Translations under genes and position numbers: made by a program
Assembly: GCA_963682025.1 (NCBI GenBank)
Contig: OY821521.1
Location: forward strand, 167,523,209-167,587,208
Length of the DNA stretch: 64,000 nucleotides
Source: Cordilura impudica
Taxonomy: Eukaryota > Arthropoda > Insecta > Diptera > Scathophagidae
Direction: 5' to 3'
In this document: positions 31,048-42,142 of the stretch, piece by piece
How positions within the stretch are numbered: position 1 is the stretch's first letter
Layout of the letters: every line of letters begins with the position of its first letter
The notes under the pieces: model-generated
The model's database searches: none
What the model was told of the DNA's origin: nothing
What the model saw: the letters and a program-made list of their open reading frames with translations, nothing else

Positions 31048-33439
31048 TACGTGTACTTTAGTCATCGGAGAGAGTTCGTTCGATTTCCAGACATTGTATA
31101 GCTGGTGAAAGATACTTCTAGCCTTAGTTATTCGACTTTCCACATCTGCTAAGGCACCTCCGTCAAGTGTTATGATGCTGCTCAGACAGAAAAATTTGTC
31201 GGCGTTTTCGATGGGTGTGCTTTTGATGTTGAAGGAGGGGGCTTGCGTGGTGGCTACAGCACAGGTCTTGGTTTTGTTTATATTTATGCGCAGGCGGACT
31301 TTTGCAGCTGTTGAGATGAGGTCGTTGAGTTTGTCTTGCATGTGTTCTCTCCTGGATGCAAATGGGACGATGTCATGTGCATAGTCAAGATCTTCGAGAT
31401 GTTAGTTAATTCTCCAGCTTATACCTCTCTTGACGCCCGTTATTTTGTGAAGTATTGCGTCTAGTGTGGCGGCGAACAATATAGGCGATAATATGCAGCC
31501 CTGTTTGACTCCGGTAAGAGAATTAAATGGTTCGCTCGTACTGCCGCTATGAACAACCCTTGCGCTTAATCCGTCGTATTGCGCTTTAATTAAATTTATT
31601 ATTTTCGGTGGTACTCCTTTATTCTTCAATGCCGACCGTATGGCTTTACGGTCTATCCCTTCGTTGAGTTGTATTCATGGCATTGCTCTATAATCAACCT
31701 GAGGCTGTTGATATGGTCGACAAAAGATTTATTATGTCGAAACCCAGCTTGCTCTTTCCTTAATTGTTGATCTATGGGGGTGATAATTCGATTGAGCCGG
31801 CGTCAGTGCAATGCCACGCCAGTTGCAGCCTTCTTTAAGGTCTCCTTTTTTCGGGATTTTTACTATTAAGCTTGCCTTCCATTCCTGGGCCATACTCTCA
31901 GTTTGTCATATTTCCTTAAATAACGGGTGCAATATATCTGCAAAAACTTCTGGGCACGTTTTGTAGAATTCGGCTGGTAGGTTATCGACCCTTCCTGCTG
32001 CTTTACCGTTTTTCAGTTGCGTTATTGCTTGTGTAATTTCGTCTTTTTCGGGCGTTGCTATATATGTAGTTTGGAGAGGAGGTGCGTTGGGAAATAAGCA
32101 TTCACCCCCTATTGTATTTTCGTTATCGAATTGGTTTAGCGTTTCTTCGAAGTGCTCTCGCCAACGGTCTAGCTGTTCTTATGAAGTTCTTAGAATCCTG
32201 CCGTTTTTGTCCTTTATGGGCAAGTTAGCTTGGCCTTTGTTGTTTGAAAGCCATCTTATAATATCAAAGTATGTTTTCATATCCCCAATTCTGCTGGCGG
32301 TTGCCCCTCTGCAGCGAGGTTATTCATAAAGCTACGATTATCGTTTCTGGCTTGACGTTTTACTTGCTTCACCAGCGTTTTAAGCTTCGCACTAAGCTCG
32401 TCCTTTTTAACAGGGTCTAATGTACTCATCAAGTGCATATTTACCACTCGCCCTTCTTCAACCCGATTCCAGAGAGTGAGAGTTAACCATTCTTTTACTT
32501 CGTGTTTGGTGAAGCCGACAATCTCGTCGGCTGTACTATGCAGCATTGTTTTGATTGATGTCCACTGCTGGTTTGTGTTGTTTTCTTGGTTGCGCGGCAT
32601 TTCGACCCTCGTTCTTTCCTCTATGATTTTTGATGTAAAATTATTCCTGAGCTGTTCGACGCTGAGTCTCTTAACGTTATGTTTTCTTCGAGTGGTGTGA
32701 GTTGTTGGAGCCTGCAATTTTTTTAAGGTGAGCTTCATTTCAGCTATTACTAAGAAGTGATCTGATTCTATTTCGGCACTGCGTTTTACCCTTACGTCCT
32801 GCAGAAGTTTATACCATTTCTTACTTATGCAGATATGATCAATCTGCCCCTCGATAATGGCGCGGGAGTCGCGTGATCTCCAGGTGATTTAATGATGTAG
32901 TTTGTGAGGGAAGTATGAGCCGCCGTCCAGGAAAAGTTCTCCATTTTCTGTGCGGCTGCCGGGGCTATGAATTCCCATAATATGCTGGAGACCTTCATTG
33001 TCACTACCGATACGAGCGTTAAAATCTCCCATTAACATTAGAATGTCGTTTCGAGGAGTATTCTGTTGGGTGCGGTTCAATTCGTCATAAAACCTCTCCT
33101 TGATAGTTATGTCTAATCACATTGTACAATTGTGATTTTCCCGATATTGGTGTTAAGACGCGCTGTTACAATGCATTCAGAAACAGGTGACCAGCTGATA
33201 AGGCAGTTGCGGACTCGTCTACAAAGGAAAATTGCTACGCCGTGTATATTAGGATCGTTGTCATTCTGCATTCCAGAATATATTATTCGGTCACGTTGAG
33301 TATTTGTAAAGTCGCCGCTACCGTTCCAACGCATTTCGCTTATACCAATAACTGACACGTTAAGACGTTTAGCCTCTGCTGATAGTTGGGCAAGTTTACC
33401 TACTTGATACAATGTGTTTACGTTCCATGTTTACATTTT

Positions 33440-33905
33440 CTTAAAACGTATATTTTATTAAAGAAAAAATACCTTTTATTAAAAAGTACCCTTTAGTAAG
33501 GAAGCACTTTTGCTAAACAAGTTAATTTTATTAAAAAAGTATTATTCCTTTTAAAACTACCTTTTATTAAAAAAGTGCATTTTTGAAACAACTTCTTTTT
33601 CTTAAAAAGTACCATTTCTTTAAAAATTATCTCTTGTTCCCAAAAGGTACCTTTTAATAGAAAAGTACCTTTTATTAAAAAGGTACCTTTTATTAAAAAT
33701 TTACCTCTTATTAAAATAACTACATTTTATTGAAAAAGCACCAATTATTAGAAAGGCGCCTTATAAAAAAAAATATTTCTTCTACAAGTTGTACCTTTTA
33801 TTAAAAAAGTTCCTTTTAATAAAAAAGTATTCTCTCTTAGAAGATTACCTTTTTCAAAAACTTCATTTTGTAACAAAAAATTTAAGTACCTCTTATTGAA
33901 AAAGA
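33440..33905. repeat. Degenerate AT-rich array (ACCTTTTATTAAAAA-type), right piece
   Basis: Units such as AAAAAGTACCTTTTATTAAA, imperfect, continuing the array at 28540-28985 beyond the RTE insertion. Confidence 0.7.
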
Positions 33906-33912
33906 ACATTTA

Positions 33913-33990
33913 TTTTAAACAAGTAGGAGTGTTAATTTCGGCTATGCCGAATCTTTGGTAACCTCTGCATCGATATTATGGTTACATTAA
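33913..33990 (-). mobile_element. 3' end of the second HINE-like family
   Basis: AACAAGTAGGAGTG followed by the perfect hairpin TTCGGCTATGCCGAA. Matches 19098-19175. The body is not present. Confidence 0.55.
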
Positions 33991-34017
33991 TATCTGGACT
34001 TATTGTACTATTTATAA

Positions 34018-34409
34018 CAATTAGAGTGCGAATATTAGGAAATTTAATTTTTTATTTAATATGTAATTTTATAGGAGCCTAAAGGTATGTCAATCAATTC
34101 ACAATTCAATACTTTTTAAATATATTTCATTAAATTGCATTATAAATATTTGGTTGCACACATGCTAATCAATTCTAGCCAATTCACAATTCAACACAGG
34201 GCTTTTGATATTTATAATAAACACACACACAGTATGTGTTTTATGTTTGTGTTAGTAGCAAATCTAAATGAGCATTACTTAAAAAAAAATAAGTTCGAGA
34301 CAGCTAAAAAAAAATACTTTTCAAATGAGGTATGTGTGGTCAAAATCGGTTACTAACTACAATTTTTATATCGGTCACAAGGAATCGCCTGGCCTGTTAA
34401 TATTATAGA
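34018..34409 (-). mobile_element. Helitron, copy R5, 3' end lost
   Basis: The 5' end is clear on the minus strand (plus strand CCTGTTAATATTATAGA at 34393-34409). TTAGTAGCAAATCTAAATGA and CCAATTCACAATTCAACACA match family members. The CTAG/hairpin end is absent. Confidence 0.7.
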
Positions 34410-34967
34410 GGTAAACAAAATGTTTAAAGGTGGAAACACAACTGGGACGAACGACGAATTTCGCAGAGCTCGACGAATTTGTCGGCAACAATTCGTTGCG
34501 TAAATTCGTCGAATGAAATACAATTACGACGAATTCGCAAAGCAGCTGTAACGTCATTTACAAACAAGTAATTTATATAAATAAATATTGGAAATATATA
34601 AATAAAAGGATTTTTAACTTTGTACGAGTTATTACAATTGTAAACATCATGTTCGCGATGGTAAAAACATTTATTTTTGTACGGCAGCGTTTGATTTTTT
34701 AATTCTGAAAAACTTTCATAAACTTTTATTATTAAATTAGTTTTTTGTCATTTCTGTCTATATGTTGCAGCTGACAGAGTGACCATATTTAAAAAAATCT
34801 TGTAAGTCAGATCACAGAGGTTATGTGTAAACATCTTATAATTAAAAATTTGTTCATGGCACTTTTTTAAAATCAAACAGAAAGCGTCTTCTATGTATCA
34901 GTCATGGCAACCAATTGCAGGGGCTCTGCTGATATAAAAATATTTATTATTTCAACTGGTTAATTTT

Positions 34968-35213
34968 TAATTTTTCGTGTTTTATTTTTTAATTTTTATT
35001 TTTCCTTTTTCATTTCTCATTTTTTATTTTTAATTTTTTATTTTTTCGTTTTTCATTTTCCATTTTTTATTTTTCAGTTTTCATTTATTGTTTTTAATTT
35101 TTCGTTTTTCATTTTTCATTCTCCATTTTTTATTTTTCATTTTTTATTTTTCATTTTTCATTCTTTATTTTCCATTTTTTATTTTTCAATTTTAATTTTT
35201 CGTTTTTCGTTTT
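34968..35213. repeat. 7-bp satellite (ATTTTTN)n, left piece
   Basis: Heptamer runs such as CATTTTTTATTTTTAATTTT with the variable seventh base C, T, A or G. It resumes at 35985 after HINE H6. Confidence 0.85.
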
Positions 35214-35984
35214 TATACCCTATACCACTATGTGGTTTGGGTATAATGGCTTTGTGCTGCTGTTTGTAACAACCAAAAATATTTGACATAGACCCATCTT
35301 CAATTATACCGATCGAATCAGAATCACTTTCTGAGTTGATTTAACAATGTCCGTCCGTCCGTCCGTCCGTCTGTGTGTTGTCCATGTAAAGCTTGTAATC
35401 AAACTGCAGGTCGCAAATGCGAATATAATTGGAAATATGGTTTATCGGCCTTGGGATGAACGCTATTGAAATTGGTGAGAATCGGTCCATGTTCAAACCT
35501 AGCCCCCATACAAATTACCCATATGAAATCGACATAAATTGCCATAAGATCCAAATTGTCATATAGATCTTACTCGAATTGGGTTTGTATGCATTCATTA
35601 CATCCATTAATGAGTAGTCCAAAAATTATCCCCATGACCCCATATAGAGCTGCTTCCCGATCTTCAATTAAATCTATTAATAAACAAAAATATTGCACTG
35701 ATTCTTCTCAAATTTTGTTTGTATATATTTTTGCAAAATACAAGAGACTTTACCAAACATGGTCAGGATCGGTCCATTTTTGGGACTAGTCACCATATAG
35801 ATATAGCATCCGATATGAACTTTTTTTATATCTGCAGCCGAAAAAATTAATAAAAATCCCACTCAAATTTGGTTTATGCTTATTTTCTATATCCAGTTAG
35901 TTGGGCCTGAGAGATAGGATCTCTAAACGCATGTTATAGGGTATCGTATAGTCGGTCTAGACCGACTATAATTTTCTTACTTGT
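35214..35984 (+). mobile_element. HINE/DINE-1-like element, copy H6 (full length), inside the satellite
   Basis: Starts TTATACCCTATACCACTATG, carries (CCGT)n at 35350-35370, and ends with the perfect hairpin AGTCGGTCTAGACCGACT and AATTTTCTTACTTGT. Satellite DNA on both sides shows it inserted into the array. Best reference copy for the family's 3' end. Confidence 0.88.
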
Positions 35985-36352
35985 ATATTTTTCATTTTCC
36001 ATTTTTATTTTTCTTTTATAATTTTTCGCTTTTAACTTTATTTTTTTATTTTTCATTTTTAATTTTTTTTATTTTTAATTTTTCATTTTTCGTTTTTAAT
36101 TTTTCATTTTTCGTTTTTCGTTTTTCATTTTTCGTTTTTCATATTTCATTTTTTATTTTTAATTTTTTATTTTTAATTTTTTGTTTTTTATTTTTCATTT
36201 TTCATTTTTCATTTTTCATTTTTAATTTTTTATTTTTCATTTTTTATTTTTCATTTTTATTTTTCATTTTTCATTTTTCATTTTTAATTTTTTTATTTTT
36301 CATTTTTTATTTTTCATTTTTTATTTTTCATTTTTTATTTTTTATTTTTCAT
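35985..36352. repeat. 7-bp satellite (ATTTTTN)n, right piece
   Basis: Continues 34968-35213. The long open frame across it (35981-36382) encodes only an F/I/L/S repeat with a 7-residue period, a product of the 7-bp unit. Confidence 0.88.
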
Positions 36353-36470
36353 TTTCAAAACATATCACCAATAAAATCGTAAGTCACACCGATTTTGTCG
36401 TACGGCTCACATGTTACGCTGTTTTTGTAATTTACCCCCCCTGCGCGTATAGATGTTTACACATCAAAAA
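36353..36470. repeat. Satellite-flanking block shared with the 42.8-42.9 kb locus
   Basis: TCACACCGATTTTGTCGTAC and GTAATTTACCCCCCCTG recur, inverted, beside the second heptamer array (about 42810-42935). The GCGTATAGATG word between CCCCCCCTG and TTTACACAT is itself flipped in the second copy (GCATCTATACGC). Confidence 0.6.
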
Positions 36471-36899
36471 AAAGAAGCACTAAACGAAAAAAATAAATAT
36501 TAACAAATAACAATGTAAAAGAAAATTATATAATTAAAAATAAATTTTATTTAACTTATAAGTTATAGATAAAATATAAAACAATTCTTAAAGACAAAAA
36601 TAACTTTATTTACTAAAACATTTGAAAAACTAAAATAAAATACGGCCACTCTACACCAATTTTTTCGTCGTTCGTCGGCGTAAGAAATATAAATAAACCT
36701 ATGGCAGAGTTCGTTACGCACTACGTATTTCGTTCAACGCACTGATTATGTGCATTTTCATAGACACAAATGTGTTTTATTTCTGACGACGAATAACTGG
36801 AACGAAAAATTCGTCGTTCGTCCTAGTTGTGTTTCAAACTTAAAACAGCAAGAATTTGATAATTTGACAAACTTAATACTTAATTATTACGAGAAACAC

Positions 36900-37190
36900 A
36901 CTTAATTTTTAAAATTTTTAGGAGGTGTCTTAATTTTTTATTGGAGATATCACGGCACAATGATGCCCGACTGATGCCGTTTTTAACACCAACCTGCTCG
37001 AAATAATAACAAACAATATTATCATAACTTTACCCACGTAGATGGTTTTTTTTTGTGAATGAGCGTGATTTTAACAGACAGACGGCCATCGCTATATGGA
37101 CGCGAGTTGTTATAAGACTTAAGAATATATATACTTTATGGGGTCGCAAAGGCATTTCTCGATACTTTACAAAAGGAATGACAAACCTAT
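36900..37190 (-). mobile_element. DINE-type element, copy D1, truncated
   Basis: TTTTTAGGAGGTGTCTTAAT, CAGACAGACGGCCATCGCTA and TTGTTATAAGACTTAAGAAT match copy D2 (38130-38475) in the same orientation. It breaks off at ACAAACCTA, exactly where Helitron R6 starts. Confidence 0.7.
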
Positions 37191-37191
37191 A

Positions 37192-37559
37192 TCTATAATA
37201 TTAATAGGCTAGGCGATTTCTTGTGACTGATGTTTTGTTCTATCGTTTTATCCCGATTTTGACCAAACCTATATTATTTGAAAGGTATTTCTTTTTAGCA
37301 ATTTTGCAGATTTACAGATTTTAAAATTTTTTCCTTTATTTTGAGTAAATTGCATTTAAAGTTAACATATACATAAAATTATACAATGCTATGTGTATGT
37401 TTATTAAATATGTTACTGTGTTTGTAATAAAAATCAGTTTATTTGTGTTGAATTTGGAATTGGCTATAATTGATTAGCATACTTAAAGGGTCTTTATTTA
37501 ATGAAAAAATAAAATTTCCTAGAATTTGTGCCCGAATTTCAAAAGCTGGAATCTGCTAG
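37192..37559 (+). mobile_element. Non-autonomous Helitron, copy R6
   Basis: A|TCTATAATATTAATAGGC at the left and GCTGGAATCTGCTAG|T at the right, both canonical. The hairpin is weakened (CCCGAATTTCAAA). 368 bp. Confidence 0.87.
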
Positions 37560-37589
37560 TATGATATTAATAGTTTAATAATGATATTA

Positions 37590-38125
37590 ATAATTTTTAG
37601 CAATGTCTCAGATTTACAGATTTTTAAATTTTTTCCTTTATTTTGAGTAAATTTAAAAAATTTAAAAATCTGTAAATCTGAGACATTGCTAAAAAGAAAT
37701 ACCTTTCAAATAATATACGTTTGGTCAAAATCGGTATAAAACGGTAGAACAAAACATCAGTCACAACAAATCGCCTAGCCTATTAATGTCATACTAGAAG
37801 ATTCCAGCTCTCGAAATTCGGGCGCAAATTCTTGGAAATTTTATTTTTTCATTAAATAAGGACCCTAAAAGTATGCTAATCAATTATAGCCAATTCCCAA
37901 ATCGACACAAAAAAACTCATTTTTATTACAAACACAGTAACAAATTTAATAAACATACGCATTTAAAGTTGCTACTAACATATACATAAAATTATACAAT
38001 GCTATGTGTATGTTTATTAAATTTGTTACTGTGTTTGTAATAAAAATCAGTTTTTTGTGTTGATTTTGGAATTGGCTATAATTGATTAGCATACTTTTTA
38101 GAGGGCTGGAATCTGCTTTATTACG
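37590..38125. repeat. Rearranged Helitron copies forming two palindromes
   Basis: 37592-37694 is a near-perfect inverted repeat centred near 37645 (AGCAATGTCTCAGATTTACA on one arm, mirrored on the other), made of the Helitron interior. Then 37790-38125 is a head-to-head pair: ACTAGAAGATTCCAGC at the left and GGGCTGGAATCTGCTT at the right, with AATAAACATAC / GTATGTTTATT arms meeting near 37970-38015. Each is built from half copies in opposite orientation. Confidence 0.75.
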
Positions 38126-38129
38126 ACAA

Positions 38130-38475
38130 ACACACTGGATATTTAAAATTTTTAGGAGGTGTCTTAATTTTTTTTTTTGAGGTATCTCGGCATAGTGATA
38201 TCCGATTTACTCCCTTTTCCAAATCGACTTTCTGGAAATAATAGCAAACAATATTATCATAACTATACCCACGTAGGTGATTTATTTTGTGAAGGAGCGT
38301 GATTACAACAGACAGACGGAGAGACGGGCATCGCTATATGGACGCGAGTTGTTATAAGACTCAGGAATATATACACTTTGTGGGGTTGCAAAGGCATTTC
38401 TTGATACTTTAAAAAAAGTATGACAAACCTATATACATATATATATACTCTGCACAGTTGTGTGGCCGGTATAAA
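38130..38475 (-). mobile_element. DINE-type element, copy D2
   Basis: Same sequence as D1 with the outer end present: ACTCTGCACAGTTGTGTGGC then CGGTATAAAAAG, on the minus strand TTTTTATACCGGCC, a DINE-1-like start. The core has CAGACAGACGGAGAGACGGG. Confidence 0.72.
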
Positions 38476-38479
38476 AAGT

Positions 38480-38985
38480 ATACTATTTTTCTGAAAGTAT
38501 TTTTTAAGCACCTTTTTTAAAAAGTACCACATATAAAAGCTTTGGTTTAAAAAGTAATTTTTTTTTTAAGTTACCTTTTCTTAAAAAGTACCATTCCTGA
38601 AAAAGTATCTTTTCAATAAAAAAAGTTGCTAATATTAAAAAACGACTTTTTCTTAAAAAAGTACCTTTTATTAAAAGCAGAAATATTGCTAAAAAAAATG
38701 ACCTCTTATTAAAAAGGTGCCTTTTTTTTAAATTAGTGGCTTTCTTAAAAAGTACACATTTTCCGATAATTACCTTTTCTAAAAAAGGTAGCGTTTCTTA
38801 AAAAGAGACCTTATATTTTATAAAATATTTTGTTTAAAAAATTCATTTTTTTTGGTTAAAAAATTACATTTGCCAACAAATAATTTTTTTTAAAACGGTT
38901 CGTTTATTCAAAAGCTTTTTTTTTTAATAACAAACCTTTTCTTTGAAAAATACCTTTTTTTAGCAAAGGTAGATGACGGTTATTT
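38480..38985. repeat. Degenerate AT-rich array (AAAAAGTACCTTTT-type)
   Basis: Same unit type as 28540-28985 and 33440-33905, with frequent AAAAAGTAC / ACCTTTT words. Confidence 0.65.
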
Positions 38986-40540
38986 AATGTATTCAACAGT
39001 CCTTTGTCAGCATTTGAAATTTTATTAAGTTTATAATTAAATTTATAATTAAAAATTTTATCTCAAACAAACAGTCCATATTATTACTTTAGGCTAATAA
39101 CTATAAACATTTGCTTAATAACAATACATTTTAAATAACAAAGGCAAATGTGGTTTCATAACTAGAGTTCTAGTATAAACTACGTACAATTGTTCTATTA
39201 ATAAACTTTCAAAAATAAATTTATATCAATAATCTACAAAACAACTTCGCAGAGTACCTTTTTTTTAAACGGTCTATAGCTAACAAATTCAAATTAGTTT
39301 TAATATGGAATTCATAGAAGAAAACAAAAATAACAAAATAAAGTGAAAATTCTCTACAATGGACATAAGCTACAATTCTATAGCAGTTATAAGTAGATGA
39401 AAGGAATATATACTGTTTCACAGTTTTTACTGTAAGTACGTGTTTCAGCAACAACAATTTGATAATGATTAACCGCGGAAATTGCTACCATGTCATGCAC
39501 TGCTTTTCATTACGTGTGCAGTGGAGCAGTCATGTTCAGTTAAGAATCATGAATTATTGTAATTATAATCAGTCCATACAGATTATAATGATACCGTACT
39601 TGTACTTTTTTTTTCTATTGCAAAGGAGATGTTTCTAAAGCTGGGTAATGTGATTGATTTTATTTATAAAGAGTGTAAGAGAAACATTTGTGTATCATCA
39701 GTTTTTCCATGGAAATGTAGTTGAGAATAAAGAATAAATCTCAAGGTTTAAGCTAAATTTTATGCTAATAATTGATCATAGAAAATAGAATTTTTTGATG
39801 TTGTTCTCCCAAATTAGACGTAGATAATTTGGTGCCTTTTGAAAAAAGGAGCTAACTTTTAGAAGGCAATTATTTTCTCTAGGCAACATTTATTCAATTT
39901 TAAGCTATTTTCGGTAATATTTAATTCAATGGTTAATTATTAAAGATATTTCAGATATTTTTAAAAACGCAAAAATGGTAGTGTGAAAAGATATACATTG
40001 TCATAATTGCTTTTTAGATTCATTTATAAATTTTTTTATTTAAAACATAATTAAAAATAATTTAAAACTTTAATTATCCCAAAAAAAATTTTTTTTGGGT
40101 GATTAATTTCTGCTCTTTAAGATTATATGAGGTTAGTAAAGAAATAACCCTAAGGGTTTGTGGTTACAGACTCATTTTGTGGCCTTTTAAAACTTTTTTT
40201 TGGGCAAAACTGATTGAAATAAGTCCGAATAAGGGTACACATAAATGTTTATCCGAGCTAATATTTGTGTTTTTGATTTGTTTTATGAAATTTCCAGGGA
40301 AAGATTTTTATAAAATAAGTTAAAGCTGTATCTGCCATTGCCAAATATAATTTTGTTACTTAAAAAAAAGAACGCTTTTTTATATTAAAACAAGAATTTT
40401 TTGAGGGAGATGTAACAGTTTTAAAAAAGACCTAGAAACTCTATTTGTTGGACATTGCGTTTGCTGGACAAGACTAAAAAAAGTTGCAGAAATTATTTAC
40501 CATATAAAAATTCAAAAAAAAGCCGTCTATTATATTATGA
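38986..40540. other. AT-rich stretch, nothing recognised
   Basis: About 1.5 kb. The frames at 39221-39457 and 40099-40323 show no known motif and AT-driven composition. No terminal repeats were found. Confidence 0.4.
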
Positions 40541-41055
40541 GTAGCACAGCCTAGCCCTCGAAATTCGATGGCAAATTTTAGGAATTCTTTTTTTTCATTT
40601 AATAAATAATTTTATAAGAGCCTAAAAGTATGCTAAACCATATTACCCAATTCACAATTCGACACTTTTTAAATAAAGTTCATTAAATTCATTATAAATA
40701 TTTGTTGGAAACACAGAATTTACCGTTTTATCCCGATTTTGACAAAACGTTAATATATAATTTTAAAGGAGCCTAGAGGTTCACTTATCAATTTTTAGCC
40801 AATTCACAATTCAACACAGGGCTTTTTATATTTATAATAGACACACACACACAGTATGCGTTTTATGTATGTGTTAGTAGCAAATTTAAATGAGCATTAC
40901 CCCAAAAAAAATTTTCCAAACGGTGCAAATCTGTAAATTTTGTGCAGAGATAAAACGAAATAGCTTTGAAATGAGGTATGTTTCTTCAAAATCGGTTAAT
41001 AGCTACAATTTTTATATTGGTCACAAGAAATCGCTCTGCATATTAATATTATAGA
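40541..41055 (-). mobile_element. Helitron, copy R9, rearranged
   Basis: Left end AGCACAGCCTAGCCCTCGAA with the hairpin part CTCGAAATTCGATG; right end TATTAATATTATAGA|T. A CCGTTTTATCCCGATTTTGA segment in the middle (about 40720) is inverted relative to the rest, so it contains an internal rearrangement. Confidence 0.7.
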
Positions 41056-41352
41056 TAGTCGACGATATTTTTTTTATACATAAGATTTCATAATTTCAAA
41101 ATATTTCTGCAATTTTGAAGAGACCGACATTCCACAAATTTTCAGACTCAATTATTTTAATATTTCAAATAATTGTGAAAGAGATCAAAGTGATTAACAA
41201 AATCATGGAAAATTTAAATTAAATTAAGAAAAAAAAAAAACACTTGTTCATTTGACTGTAACGAATTTTTATTTCATACCTTAAAAAAAATTATTCTTAA
41301 CACAAATTTAATAATCTGATTAATCTTAACTTATGAAACTTAATTAAGTTAT
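41056..41352. other. AT-rich spacer, nothing recognised
   Basis: Lies between Helitron R9 and HINE H7, without legible features. Confidence 0.35.
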
Positions 41353-42142
41353 AACAAGTAAGAAAATTATAGTCGGTCCAGACCGACTATACGATACCCT
41401 ATACCATGCGTTTAGAAACCCTATCTCTTAGGCCCAACTAACTGGACATTGAAAATAAGCAAAAACCAAATTTGAGTGGGATTTTTATTAATTTTTTTGG
41501 CTGCAGATATGAAAAAGTTCATATCGGATGCTATATCTATAAAGGGACTAGGTCCAAAAATGGACCGATCCTGATCATGTTTGGTAAAGTCTCTTGTATT
41601 TTGCAAAACTACGTACAAACAAAATTTGAGAAGAATCAGTGCAATATTTTTGTTTTTTAATAGATTTAAGTGAAGATCGGGAAGCAGCTCTATATGGGGT
41701 CAAAGGGATCATTTTTGGACTACTCATTAGTGGATGTAATGAACGCATACAAACCCAATTTGAGTAAGATCTATATGACAATTTGGATCTTATGGCAATT
41801 TATATCGATTTCATATGGGTTATTTGTATGGGGGCTAGGTCTGAACATGGACCGATTCTCACCAATTTCAATAGCGTTCATCCCATGGCCGATAAAAGCT
41901 TATATACCAAATTTCATCAAAATATATTCATATTTGCGACCTGCAGTTTGATTACAAGCTTTACATGGACACACAGACGGACGGACGGACGGACGGACGG
42001 ACATTGTTAAATCAACTCAGAAAGTGATTCTGATTCGATCGGTATAATTAAAGATGGGTCTAGGTCAAATATTTTTGGTTGTTACAAACAGCAGCACAAA
42101 GTCATTATACCCAAACCACATAGTGGTATAGGGTATAAAAAT
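41353..42142 (-). mobile_element. HINE/DINE-1-like element, copy H7 (full length)
   Basis: Begins ACAAGTAAGAAAATTATAGT and the hairpin AGTCGGTCCAGACCGACT, contains (GGAC)n at 41977-42001 and ends CCACATAGTGGTATAGGGTA. It is the inverted counterpart of H6, and the bodies are close enough to suggest recent spread. Confidence 0.88.

Larger units (their letters stand above)
28990..33437 (-). pseudogene. RTE-like LINE (endonuclease plus reverse transcriptase), split by Tc1
   Basis: The minus strand reads TWNVNTLYQVGKLAQLSAE and VIGISEMRWNGSGDF (endonuclease start, 33430-33113), LMGDFNARIGSDNEG (32889-33080), a long linker (32277-32738), FNSLTGVKQGCILSPILF (31402-31629), LEDLDYAHDIVPFASRR (about 31390-31345) and INKTKTCAVATT...LSSIITLDGGA...VWKSNELSPMTKVHV (31003-31341). 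After the Tc1 insertion come NACVKSVLLYGSET (about 29430), TWLGHTLRK and EWNPQGTRRRRRPKTTWRR (about 29230-29110). The 3' end has a (TAA)n-type tail at 28990. The order matches the RTE clade. The active site reads YAHD instead of YADD, and there are many frameshifts, so it is inactive. Confidence 0.82.
34425..36843. mobile_element. TIR element carrying a 7-bp satellite and a nested HINE
   Basis: The left end GGTGGAAACACAACTGGGAC plus GAACGACGAATTT is mirrored at the right by AAATTCGTCGTTCGTCC plus TAGTTGTGTTTCAAAC. Further CGACGAA/TTCGTCG words lie inside both ends (34460-34545 and 36660-36810). The interior is mostly the heptamer repeat (34968-36352), interrupted by HINE H6, then a conserved block at 36353-36470. 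No transposase is seen; it is a MITE-like carrier of satellite DNA. The target duplication is unclear (TTTAAA left, TTAAAA right). Confidence 0.6.

Noticed and set aside
35981..36382. 133-codon open frame of F/I/L/S residues, looking like a membrane protein
   Set aside because: It is the translation of the 7-bp ATTTTTN satellite and has a 7-residue period; not a gene.
41421..42010. Several 60-93-codon frames, also at 7617-8239 and 35556-35862
   Set aside because: They lie in HINE copies and the same phrases recur in each copy in different frames; the element is non-coding.
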